Assembly (NCBI GenBank): GCA_006969385.1
Contig: CP030884.1
Span: 3,720,001 to 3,784,000, forward strand
Origin: Planctomycetaceae bacterium
GTDB lineage: Bacteria > Planctomycetota > Phycisphaerae > UBA1845 > UTPLA1
DNA length: 64,000 nucleotides
Reading direction: 5' to 3'
Under the pieces are notes generated by a model, which was given only the letters and a program-made list of their open reading frames with translations, had not been told where the DNA came from and searched no databases. This document shows positions 53,021 through 61,240 of this stretch, piece after piece (within the stretch, counting starts at the first letter, position 1; each line of letters starts with the position of its first letter). The translations under genes and the position numbers were made by a program.

Positions 53021-54244
53021 ATGGAAATCCTCCTTTGGCTGGGCTTCATTGTTTTCGTGATGGCGATGCTTGCCATCGATCTCGGGCTGTTCAATCGAAA
53101 AGGCCATGTGGTATCGATCGTCGAGGCGCTGACCTGGACGTCGGTTTGGGTGTTGCTCGCGCTGGGCTTCAACGTGCTCATATACTTTATCTACGAGCAT
53201 CATTGGCTCGGTATCGGCACGACGGCGTCGTTGAACGGGCGCGATGCGGCATTGCAATTTTTCACCGGCTACGTGATTGAGAAGTCGTTAAGCCTCGACA
53301 ATATCTTTGTCATCGCCGTGATCTTCAGGCACTTTCGCGTGCCCGCGGCGTTGCAGCATCGCGTTTTGTTTTACGGCATTCTCGGCGCACTGGTGATGCG
53401 GGGTCTCATGATCGGGGCGGGGGCTTCGCTACTGCATCATTTCAGTTGGATTATGTATGTGTTCGGTGCATTATTGATTGTGACGGCGATCAAGATGCTG
53501 ACGTCGCGGCCCGAGCATATCGATCCGTCCAATCATTTTTTGGTGCGCTTTGCCAAGCGGTTTTTTCCGTTAAGCCCCGACTTCGATGGCGAGCACTTCT
53601 TTACGCAGTATCAGGGCCGCCGCGCGATGACGCCGCTGTTCGTGGTGTTGATCGTGATCGAAAGCACCGACGTGCTGTTCGCAGTCGATTCCATTCCAGC
53701 GATCTTCGCCGTCACGCGCGAACCGTTTCTGGTGTTTACGTCGAACATTTTCGCTATTCTTGGGTTGCGCACGCTCTATTTCGTGCTCGCGGGCGTCATG
53801 GATCGTTTCCGCTATCTCAAGATGAGCCTCGTGTTTTTGTTGGCCTACATCGGCGTCAAAATGCTGATCAGCCATCATTATCCCATTCCGCCGTTGGTCT
53901 CGCTGGCCATTATCGGTGGGATTCTCGCCGTCGGCGTGATCGGTTCGTTGGTCGCCGGTCATCGCGATGAGGCGGCATTGCCGGAGTTGGAAACGCATAC
54001 CGCGCCGATCAAAACCACGAATTGGCGCGCCGTGCGACGCTGGATTGCCCTGGTCGGCGCGGCGGTCTTTTTGTTGATTGGAATAGCGTACCTGATTCTA
54101 CCCGGCTCGGCCCTGCCACCGATCGCGGCGGGGATCTTGCTGTTTAGTACCGAGTTGCTGTGGTTGCGAAAGATGTTTGATGAGTATCGGCGGGGTGGGA
54201 AGGGGGATGCGACCTCATCGAGTTGGCACGACCATACTAGCTAA
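53021..54244 (+). CDS. TerC/Alx-family membrane protein with extra C-terminal helices
   Basis: The 407-residue protein has the TerC core: LAIDLGLFNRKG, GYVIEKSLSLDNIFVIAVIF and VIESTDVLFAVDSIPAIFAV, with acidic residues in membrane helices that may bind metal. TerC/Alx proteins are linked to manganese export and tellurite resistance. After residue ~320 a linker and two further helices (ILPGSALPPIAAGILLFSTE) resemble a PGPGW-type membrane hairpin, an extension not typical of TerC. Its stop overlaps the convergent gene's stop by a few nt. Confidence 0.92.
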   Translation: MEILLWLGFIVFVMAMLAIDLGLFNRKGHVVSIVEALTWTSVWVLLALGFNVLIYFIYEHHWLGIGTTASLNGRDAALQFFTGYVIEKSLSLDNIFVIAVIFRHFRVPAALQHRVLFYGILGALVMRGLMIGAGASLLHHFSWIMYVFGALLIVTAIKMLTSRPEHIDPSNHFLVRFAKRFFPLSPDFDGEHFFTQYQGRRAMTPLFVVLIVIESTDVLFAVDSIPAIFAVTREPFLVFTSNIFAILGLRTLYFVLAGVMDRFRYLKMSLVFLLAYIGVKMLISHHYPIPPLVSLAIIGGILAVGVIGSLVAGHRDEAALPELETHTAPIKTTNWRAVRRWIALVGAAVFLLIGIAYLILPGSALPPIAAGILLFSTELLWLRKMFDEYRRGGKGDATSSSWHDHTS

Positions 54245-54528
54245 GCAATTCGAATTATTTTGCCCTTTTGTCCCGTGAATTCCTCAAGATTTTCCAGGAT
54301 TTCATTGACGATTAAATCTGCATCCTTCGTCGAAACTCCACCGGAAAAAGTAATCTGCATACCGGGTGGTTCCGGTGAAAATGAAATTAGGAAGTTTTCT
54401 ACGAGAATATCGCAGCCATTTGGCTCGACAAGCGTCGATTCAAATGACTTTGGGCGCAAGACGAGCGAGTAGTCTGAAACGCTGATGTCAAATTCGTCAT
54501 CGTCTAATTGTCGAATCAAGTACTGCAA
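54241..54528 (-). CDS. Small protein beside barstar, possible immunity protein
   Basis: The 95-residue acidic protein (ISVSDYSLVLRPKSFESTLV, LISFSPEPPGMQITFSGG, DADLIVNEILENLEEFTG) is compact and soluble, with no recognised family. The start is a TTG without a good ribosome site, so its extent is uncertain. It follows the barstar gene by 77 nt on the same strand; its size, acidity and position suggest a toxin-immunity protein, but this is inference only. Confidence 0.5.
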   Translation of the reverse strand: MQYLIRQLDDDEFDISVSDYSLVLRPKSFESTLVEPNGCDILVENFLISFSPEPPGMQITFSGGVSTKDADLIVNEILENLEEFTGQKGKIIRIA

Positions 54529-54605
54529 GGCAATCGCTCGTTTTCAATTCACATGACATAGAGGTAGAGACTAGTGCGTCGACAAAAGCTTCCGGTTTCA
54601 TTGTT

Positions 54606-54869
54606 TTAGAATGCAAATGTAAGGCCGTCGATGTCATCGTTCGCCTCACGCAAAATTGCGAGTATCTTCGCCCCGCGTGGCGATTTCTCGAATTCGATCC
54701 AACCTTGCAACGCAACTCGGATGTTCTCGCCTTCGAGCATGGTGGGGCAATCCCATAACGCGTCTAGATTCCTGCCGTAGTAATCAGGAAAATCGAGGCA
54801 TTTAGCGATGGCGTCGTGAAAACCGCTTTCGTCTAAATTAGTGCAATCCAAAACGCGTTGCTGTTGCAT
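54606..54869 (-). CDS. Barstar-family ribonuclease inhibitor
   Basis: The 87-residue protein has the barstar pattern: DCTNLDESGFHDAIAKCLDF and FPDYYGRNLDALWDCPTML, with the acidic helix residues that plug the barnase active site. It neutralises a secreted or co-delivered microbial RNase. No barnase gene is present here, so it is an orphan inhibitor, perhaps protecting against RNase effectors of neighbours. It lies 51 nt downstream of polA. Confidence 0.88.
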   Translation of the reverse strand: MQQQRVLDCTNLDESGFHDAIAKCLDFPDYYGRNLDALWDCPTMLEGENIRVALQGWIEFEKSPRGAKILAILREANDDIDGLTFAF

Positions 54870-54920
54870 CATGCGCCTAACTCATTATCAGATCGGTACT
54901 GTACGCTTCAGAATAAACGT

Positions 54921-57740
54921 CTACCCCACCGCTTCCCCATCCAACCAATTCGCCCCTGCTGCTACATCAACCTTAACCGGCACCTCCAACGGTATCGCGC
55001 TCGACATACAATCCCTGATCATCGCCACTTCTTTCTTCAGTGCCTTCTTCGGGCATTCGAACACCAATTCGTCGTGCACCTGAATCAGCATTTTGCTCGG
55101 TCGGTTTTCTGCTTCGATTTGGCGATCGAGTTTGACCATGGCGGCTTTGATGAGGTCGGCGGCGGAGCCTTGGATGACGGTGTTGGCGGCGAAGCGCTCG
55201 GCTTGTTGTTTGGCGGTGCGATTGCGCGAGTTGATATCACGAATGGCGCGGCGGCGACCGAGGATGGTTTCGACAAAGCCATGCTGGCGGGCGTGTTCTA
55301 CGCACGAATCGAGAAACGCGCGAATCGTGGGGTAGGTTTTGAAATACGCCTCAATAAAATCGCGTGCTTCGGCTTGTGTCATGCTGGTTGAACGCGCGAG
55401 ACCGAACGCTGTTTGGCCGTAAACGATGCCGAAGTTGACTGTCTTAGCGCGGGCGCGCTGTTCCTTGGTGACATCTTCGATATCGATACCGGCCAATTGT
55501 GCCGCAACGGTCGCGTGAATATCGCGATCGTTTTCGAAGGCGTCGCGCAGGGCCTCGTCACCGCTGAAATGGGCCAGTACGCGCAGTTCGATTTGCGAAT
55601 AGTCGGCCTTGATCAAAACGGACCTGTCGTCGCTGGGCACAAACGCACGACGAATACGACTGCCCAACTCAGTGCGAATGGGAATGTTCTGCAGATTCGG
55701 CTCGCTGCACGAGAGGCGACCGGTGATGGCGCCGATTTGATGAAAGCTGGGATGAATACGTCCGGTGCGGTTACTGACCATCTCGGGCAGGGCGTCGACA
55801 TACGTACTTTTTAATTTAGACAATTCGCGATATTCGAGTATGAGCCCCGGCAGGGCGATGGCCGATTCGTTGGCGAGGGTTTCCAGCACTTCGGCATCGG
55901 TCGAGCGCGTGGTCTTGGTGCGCTTCACCACGCGCAGGCCGAGTTCGTCGAAGAGAATCTCTGCCAATTGCTTGGTCGAGTTGATGTTAAAGGGGCGACC
56001 GGCTTCGGTGTGAATGTCCTTCTCCAGCTTTACCAGGCGGTCGGCAATGCTGTTGCTGATCTCGGCCAAGACGCCAACATCGAGCGCCACGCCGCGCTGT
56101 TCCATCTTGGCTAGCACATCGACCAGTGGCATTTCGACTTCGCGGAAGAGTTTTTCACCGGGCGAACCGTTGATTTGTTTTTCGAGCAACTCGTACAGTC
56201 GCCAGGAAATGTCGGCGTCTTCGACGGCGTAATCGACGGTCCGCGTCGTTTCTATCTCGGCAAACGTAATCTGGTTCTTGCCTTTCCCCAGCAGTTCGTG
56301 CGTTTCGATCTTAGTATAACCAAGCAGATCGCGCGCCATGGCGTCGATACCGTGCGAGCGGCGATCAGAGAGGGCGATGGCGCCGGCGATCATGGTATCG
56401 AAGTCGATGCCGCGTACATTTATACCGAAGGCGCGCAGGATGAAGACGTCGTATTTGAGATTCTGACCGCGCTTGGCGATTTTTTCGTCGACGAAGATCG
56501 GCCCGAGCGTGTCGCGTACCAAGTCTTTATCGAGCGTTTTGCCGATGCCACGCACGGGGATGTAATAGCCCTCGCCAGCCTGCCAACTGATACTGATCCC
56601 GCACAAGTCGGCGTCCGCCGGGTTTAAGCCCGTCGTTTCGGTGTCGAAGGCGAAGGCCTTTTGTTTCTTAAGTTTCTTAACGAACGCCGTCAGCTTGGTT
56701 TTGGTATCGATCAGTTCGTAGTTGACCATCGATGAATCAAACGAGCCGGCGCTGCTCGTCGGCGCGGCCGCTTCGTCGTCATTACCGAATAGAAAGCCGG
56801 TTTGACCGCGCGGCGTGCCCGTTTTGCCGCTATCACTTTCCGCGGCGGCAGCTTTTGCCTCGCGCGGCGCATCGGGGTTTACGTCGCCGCCGACACGTTC
56901 GACCAACCGGCGCAGGCCCAGTTCGTTGAGGATCGGTACGGCAGCTTTAGCGTCGATCCTATCTGCTGCCGCTGCGTCGAGATCGAATTCAAAATCGACA
57001 TCCGTCTTGAGCGTGACGAGTTGTCGCACGACGTCGGCGCGTTCTTTGAATTCCAAAATATTCTCGCGCAGCTTGGGCGTGAGTTCGTCGGCGGCGTCGA
57101 TGATCGCCGCGACGGAGCCGTACTTTTCAAGGAGTTGTGCCGCCTTCTTGGGGCCAACGCCGTTGGCTCCCTTAATGTTGTCGGTGCTGTCACCCATTAG
57201 CATTTGCGCTTCAATGGCCAGCTCGGGGCCAAAGCCCTTAGCCTTGCGCATGGACTCAGCGCTGATGACCTCGCTCTTCATCGGGTCGTACATAAATGTA
57301 TGTTCGTCGAGCAGTTGATCGAGATCTTTATCGCGGCTGACCAGATACACATCGAGATCGTCACCCGCTCGCCGCCGCGCGATGGTGGCCATCAGGTCGT
57401 CGGCCTCGTAGCCTTCCAGTTGCAAAATCGGGATGTTCATACTGCGCACGATGCTGATGATGCGCTCGATCTGCGGGGCCATGTCCTCTGGCGAGGCGTC
57501 GCGGTTGCCTTTGTACTCGGGGTCGATTTGCGTCCGAAAGACGGTGCGGTCGTCGACGTCGAGCGTCATCGCCAGGTAATCCGGTTGGCGATCGCGCAGC
57601 AGGTTGAGCAGCATCTGGGTGAACACGTGCACGGCGCGCGTGGGCTCACCGGTGGGCGAGGTCAGATTGCCGAAGGGGGCATAGTAGGCGCGGTAAATCT
57701 GGGCGTGACCGTCGATGAGATAGAGCGATTTGGCTGCCAT
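54921..57740 (-). CDS. polA: DNA polymerase I
   Basis: The ~939-residue enzyme fills gaps and removes RNA primers. The N-terminal flap/5'-3' exonuclease domain (SLYLIDGHAQIYRAYYA, EGYEADDLMATIARR, GDSTDNIKGANGVGPKKA), a 3'-5' exonuclease domain with intact KAFAFDTETTGLNPADADL, and the polymerase motifs A (VLIKADYSQIELRVLAHFSG), B (RARAKTVNFGIVYGQTAFGL) and C (IQVHDELVFECP) are all present. Proofreading should be functional. The ATG at 57740 (MAAKSLYL) is the family-like start; an ATG at 57794 is an alternative. Confidence 0.95.
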   Translation of the reverse strand: MAAKSLYLIDGHAQIYRAYYAPFGNLTSPTGEPTRAVHVFTQMLLNLLRDRQPDYLAMTLDVDDRTVFRTQIDPEYKGNRDASPEDMAPQIERIISIVRSMNIPILQLEGYEADDLMATIARRRAGDDLDVYLVSRDKDLDQLLDEHTFMYDPMKSEVISAESMRKAKGFGPELAIEAQMLMGDSTDNIKGANGVGPKKAAQLLEKYGSVAAIIDAADELTPKLRENILEFKERADVVRQLVTLKTDVDFEFDLDAAAADRIDAKAAVPILNELGLRRLVERVGGDVNPDAPREAKAAAAESDSGKTGTPRGQTGFLFGNDDEAAAPTSSAGSFDSSMVNYELIDTKTKLTAFVKKLKKQKAFAFDTETTGLNPADADLCGISISWQAGEGYYIPVRGIGKTLDKDLVRDTLGPIFVDEKIAKRGQNLKYDVFILRAFGINVRGIDFDTMIAGAIALSDRRSHGIDAMARDLLGYTKIETHELLGKGKNQITFAEIETTRTVDYAVEDADISWRLYELLEKQINGSPGEKLFREVEMPLVDVLAKMEQRGVALDVGVLAEISNSIADRLVKLEKDIHTEAGRPFNINSTKQLAEILFDELGLRVVKRTKTTRSTDAEVLETLANESAIALPGLILEYRELSKLKSTYVDALPEMVSNRTGRIHPSFHQIGAITGRLSCSEPNLQNIPIRTELGSRIRRAFVPSDDRSVLIKADYSQIELRVLAHFSGDEALRDAFENDRDIHATVAAQLAGIDIEDVTKEQRARAKTVNFGIVYGQTAFGLARSTSMTQAEARDFIEAYFKTYPTIRAFLDSCVEHARQHGFVETILGRRRAIRDINSRNRTAKQQAERFAANTVIQGSAADLIKAAMVKLDRQIEAENRPSKMLIQVHDELVFECPKKALKKEVAMIRDCMSSAIPLEVPVKVDVAAGANWLDGEAVG

Positions 57741-58237
57741 ACGTCGGGTTGTGTTCCGGTTGGGGCTGGTTGTCAATTCGGACGTTTTGTTCACATCCGC
57801 ACTGGCAGCAACCTGACCAGGGGCACCCAGCGGAAGATTCGAGCAAGCTAACCGGCTGTACCTAATGACGGAGACGGCAAGCTAATCCTTGGCACACAGG
57901 GGTGGCGCGATAATCGGTCAGGGTTTTGCCTGCGGCGGGATAAGATCGGACCCGAGGCGAAATCCCTTTTTTATCGCTCTGGGGGGCGTTTTTGAGGGGG
58001 TAGTGGGCACCGGTTCGTTGACATTCCCCTTTGATTTGCAGATACTTAGGTACTGTTGCGTCCTGAATCTGCCGCGCCCGGTGCGCGACGGACCCGCCTG
58101 ACGCAGCCCCAACGCACAGCCGCAATCCAACCGATGAATCGTTCGCGTCTGGACCAGCCGGCTGCGTTTAAGTGTCAAGATTTGCAAGCCGTCGCGCAGT
58201 AACGGAAAAAGCGCAATCCATTTGAGGAGTGTTTGTT
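57741..58237. other. Intergenic region between polA and the coiled-coil protein gene
   Basis: The region has no coding signal. It contains a candidate promoter at 58018-58046 driving the downstream + gene, a T-rich tract near 57967 and an inverted GC-rich segment around 58070-58110. No RNA gene recognised. Confidence 0.6.
58018..58046 (+). promoter_or_regulatory. Sigma70-type promoter
   Basis: TTGACA (58018-58023, perfect -35), a 17-nt spacer, GATACT (58041-58046; four of six match TATAAT). It lies about 190 nt before the ATG at 58238. It is the best promoter-like sequence in the window; a long 5' leader is implied. Confidence 0.55.
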
Positions 58238-60133
58238 ATGGCAGGTGTATCTCCATCTCGCGGAGGTTCCAACGCGTCCACGATCGGCATGGTCGTTTCG
58301 ATTGTGGTCGCCGTGATTCTGGCCGGTGTGCTCATCTGGCTGTTCACGATGCAAGAGGGCCTGCGGACGGCGGCGCAAAATGCGGAGCAACAGAAGAACC
58401 GCATCGCGCGACCCGGCGAAGACAACAAGCTCAAGTCGAAGTTCCCCGAAATGGGGTTGGCGACCGACAGCGTCGCGGGCACTGCCATCAAGGGCACCGA
58501 GCAGTTGATCCAAAGTCTTGCGGGCGATGGCACGCTTACAGCAGGTGTGGCACAGGGAGCTTACAAAGATACGCTCAAGACGATTCAGGATGCCAAGAAG
58601 GTCAAGAACCCCGAGCAGTACAGCGCAGCCGAAGGTGCCACGGCAATCATTAAGAATTTGCATGAAGAATATGCCACGGCGATCGACCGCGTGAATCAAC
58701 TTAGCAGCGAATTGAAAGATAAAGAAGATGCGCTGCAAGCGGCGCGTGATGCCAACAAAGAACTAAGCGATAAGTTCGACAGCTACATTGCCAGGATCGA
58801 TAAGCAGGTTGAAGAAATCCTGCTGGCCAAGACCAAGCTGGAAGAGAACAAGAACGCCGAACTAGCCTCGTCGCGTGATATGTTGGACCGTCAGCGCGAC
58901 GACTTGAATGCCACCAAGCGCGCGGCTCTCGACATGAAGGAAGAAATTCAGAAATACTATCGCCAAAGCGAAGCGGTGTTGGCGTCACAGTCCGATGCAC
59001 TCGGCACGCTAAAGGGCCCGATCAATCCCAACGCTCGACCGTTGGCCAAAGCCAAGCGCGCTTTCGGCCAAATTCTGAAGATTCTTCCGGGCGATCCGCT
59101 CATGTACATTGACGTGGGCCGCAAGGACGGCGTCGATTTGGGACAAACGTTTAGCGTTTATTCGGCCAACGAAGTGATCCCCGAATCGGGTCGCGGTAAG
59201 GCCACCATCGAAGTGGTCAGCGTCAACCGCAGCACGGCCGAATGCCGCATCGTGGCGGCACCTTCGCCCGACGATCCGATTTTGCAGGGCGATAAGGTCA
59301 ACAACATCATCCTGTCGCGCGACAAGGGCAAGCAGCAGACGTTCGTCGTGGTCGGCGATTTCGATGTGGACTTCGATGGCGATGTGGACCCGCGCGGTCG
59401 CGAGATGATCGTGCGACACATCGAACGCCTCGGCGGTAAGGTCGAGCAGGAAGTCACGCCCTTCACCAGCTATGTCGTGATCGGTGCCGAACCCCGCGGT
59501 CAAAGCGTGGTCAACGGTATCGGGCGACCGCGCTTCGGTTCGGATGAGGCCGATGCCTTGTTGGCCAAGGAAGTCGACAAGAAGGATGCAAAGAAAGACG
59601 ACAAGACCGACGAAGCTGCCGAAGAGAAAGATCCCGACTTTGATGATTTCGGTTGGGGTGGCGACGACAGTTCGAGTTCGTCCGACGACAAAGACAAGGA
59701 GAAGGACGACGGCGATAAAGATAAGGATGACGACAAAGACAGCGACGACGACGGCTGGGGCGGCGACGATGACGGCTGGGGCGGTGGCTCCGACGACGAC
59801 TCGGGCGATAAGGACAAGGATGACGACAAAAAAGACGACGAAGATTCCGATTCCGATGACGATGACGATTGGGGCGGCGACGACGATTGGCGTCGCTACG
59901 ATGGCGGCGATGGCGGTACCGGCGGCTCGGGCGTCTTCACGATTGATCGCAAGCCGGAAGTGAACCCGACGGTGCCGACGCTGAAGAAGCGCTACAGCAA
60001 CGAAGCCGACCGTTACCGCGACGCGCTGTATCGCGCCAATGCGTTTTCGGTGCCGCTGCTCACGCAAGAGCAATTCTTCAACTACATCGGTATCGAAGGT
60101 ACCCGCAAGGACGTACGTCGTCTGGAAGGTTGA
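58238..60133 (+). CDS. Membrane-anchored coiled-coil protein with BRCT-like domain and Lys/Asp/Trp-rich tail
   Basis: The ~632-residue protein has one membrane helix (MVVSIVVAVILAGVLIWLF), a coiled coil (about 140-250; RVNQLSSELKDKEDALQAAR, NKELSDKFDSYIARIDKQVE), then a beta-rich domain with PGDPLMYIDVGRKDGVDLGQ and a BRCT-like segment DPRGREMIVRHIERLGGKVE...SYVVIGAEPRG. About residues 455-560 are low-complexity Asp/Lys/Trp with repeated WGGDDD and DKDKDDDKD units. The C-terminus is ordered again (VPLLTQEQFFNYIGIEGTRK). GAGGAG is 8 nt before the ATG. Function unknown. Confidence 0.8.
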   Translation: MAGVSPSRGGSNASTIGMVVSIVVAVILAGVLIWLFTMQEGLRTAAQNAEQQKNRIARPGEDNKLKSKFPEMGLATDSVAGTAIKGTEQLIQSLAGDGTLTAGVAQGAYKDTLKTIQDAKKVKNPEQYSAAEGATAIIKNLHEEYATAIDRVNQLSSELKDKEDALQAARDANKELSDKFDSYIARIDKQVEEILLAKTKLEENKNAELASSRDMLDRQRDDLNATKRAALDMKEEIQKYYRQSEAVLASQSDALGTLKGPINPNARPLAKAKRAFGQILKILPGDPLMYIDVGRKDGVDLGQTFSVYSANEVIPESGRGKATIEVVSVNRSTAECRIVAAPSPDDPILQGDKVNNIILSRDKGKQQTFVVVGDFDVDFDGDVDPRGREMIVRHIERLGGKVEQEVTPFTSYVVIGAEPRGQSVVNGIGRPRFGSDEADALLAKEVDKKDAKKDDKTDEAAEEKDPDFDDFGWGGDDSSSSSDDKDKEKDDGDKDKDDDKDSDDDGWGGDDDGWGGGSDDDSGDKDKDDDKKDDEDSDSDDDDDWGGDDDWRRYDGGDGGTGGSGVFTIDRKPEVNPTVPTLKKRYSNEADRYRDALYRANAFSVPLLTQEQFFNYIGIEGTRKDVRRLEG

Positions 60134-60180
60134 TCCTTGGCGAATGGCGACACGTCGCCAATCGACGAATGAAATCAAAG

Positions 60181-60217
60181 AGACCGCGTCGTGCCTGTCA
60201 TGACGCGGTCTTTTTTT
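60181..60217 (+). terminator. Strong rho-independent terminator
   Basis: AGACCGCGTC (60181-60190), an 11-nt loop, GACGCGGTCT (60202-60211), then seven T. It ends the transcript of the coiled-coil protein gene, 48 nt after its stop. Confidence 0.92.
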
Positions 60218-60321
60218 ATAGTTTTCGGCGCGATGCAAGGCTGATCGCGTCGGCCTACACTCCCGCAAGACGATTGGATTTGGAACACGCGAATTACACG
60301 CCGCGGTAGGAGCACGCCAGC

Positions 60322-60705
60322 ATGTCGACGACCCAACCCATTGCCTACGAAGCGCAAATCGAAAAATTAGAGCAAACGGTTGCTCCGCATATCGAGGCCG
60401 TCGGCAACCATCCGTTGTTTGCGCGGCTCGCGTCGATCGAAGACATCCGCTGTTTGCTCGAGCACCACGTCTATGCCGTCTGGGATTTCATGTGTTTGCT
60501 CAAATCGCTGCAGCAAGTCGTGACGTGCACGCGCGTGCCGTGGGTTCCCGTCGGCGACGCGTCGGTGCGGCGGCTGATCAACGAGATATGCCTCGATGAA
60601 GAAAGCGACGAGTTGCCGGATGGGCGCTGCTTTAGTCATCTTGAGATGTATCGGTTGGCCATGGCCGAAGCGCGCGCCGACGATGGGGTGATCGAGATTT
60701 TTTAA
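60322..60705 (+). CDS. DUF3050 protein, N-terminal half (frame ends early)
   Basis: This is the N-terminal 127 residues of a haem-oxygenase-like DUF3050 protein (HPLFARLASIEDIRCLLEHH, VYAVWDFMCLLKSLQQVV, WVPVGDASVRRLINEICLDE, CFSHLEMYRLAMAEAR). It stops at TAA right after a run of six T (60697-60703). The rest of the family follows in the next frame (see 60825). One additional T would join the two halves as ...VIEIFLNQIAGGVAVDDA. GGTAGGAG is upstream of the ATG. Confidence 0.75.
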   Translation: MSTTQPIAYEAQIEKLEQTVAPHIEAVGNHPLFARLASIEDIRCLLEHHVYAVWDFMCLLKSLQQVVTCTRVPWVPVGDASVRRLINEICLDEESDELPDGRCFSHLEMYRLAMAEARADDGVIEIF

Positions 60706-60824
60706 ACCAAATCGCCGGCGGCGTTGCAGTCGATGATGCCCTCGCGATCGCAAACGTACCGGCACCGGCGGCGATATTCGTTCGAAAAACCTTCGACGCA
60801 AGCAACACCGGCAAGCCGCATTGC

Positions 60825-61109
60825 GTGGCAGCTTACTTTTCCGTCGGTCGCGAAGAGGCGATTCCCGCGATGTTTACCAGCATCGTCGCGAACGTCGCGC
60901 GGGCGCAGCCCGGCTTAGCGACGTTGCGGCTTTATCTCGACCGCCATATCGAACTCGATGGCGACAAGCACGGACCGTTGGCGATGCGGATGTTAGCGCA
61001 ACTGTGCGGCGACGATGAACGCAATTGGCAGGAAGCGACCGAGTCCGCGTTGGCGGCGTTGGATGCACGCGTGAAGTTGTGGGATGGCGTTCTCGCTGCG
61101 TTGTCGTAA
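60825..61109 (+). CDS. DUF3050 protein, C-terminal half (frameshifted partner)
   Basis: This frame encodes the C-terminal part of DUF3050: PHCVAAYFSVGREEAIPAMF and LYLDRHIELDGDKHGPLAMR, with a His typical of haem-oxygenase-like folds. The frame is open back to about 60706 (NQIAGGVAVDDALAIANVPA, IFVRKTFDASNTGKP), so the GTG at 60825 is only a formal start. Together with 60322-60705 it makes a ~262-residue protein of normal family length. Family function is unknown (metal-binding helical fold). Confidence 0.7.
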   Translation: MAAYFSVGREEAIPAMFTSIVANVARAQPGLATLRLYLDRHIELDGDKHGPLAMRMLAQLCGDDERNWQEATESALAALDARVKLWDGVLAALS

Positions 61110-61162
61110 TACTTCATCACTCACTTTTATTGTGAGTGCGTGGTTTCTGCGATTTACTTAAA

Positions 61163-61200
61163 ACCCTCACCCCGGCCCTCTCGCTGTGAGGGAGAGGGAG
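61163..61200. repeat. CCCTCACCCCGGCCCTCTC-type intergenic repeat
   Basis: CCCTCACCCCGGCCCTCTCG, then CTGTGAGGGAGAGGGAG: a hairpin-forming element whose general pattern recurs in many bacterial genomes. It lies between DUF3050 and the convergent DUF2891 gene. Confidence 0.75.
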
Positions 61201-61240
61201 TACACGTCGCGCTATATTTAAAGTGAGTGGCTTAACTCGG

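Noticed and set aside
57795..58237. Structured RNA (RNase P or SRP RNA) in the polA spacer
   Set aside because: No conserved core sequence or plausible long-range fold; only a promoter-like signal.
59009..60268. Long minus-strand frame (419 residues) rich in Val/Ile, resembling a membrane protein
   Set aside because: It is the exact antisense of the Asp-rich tail; GAC/GAT codons read backwards give Val/Ile. The + strand gene has a promoter, ribosome site and terminator.
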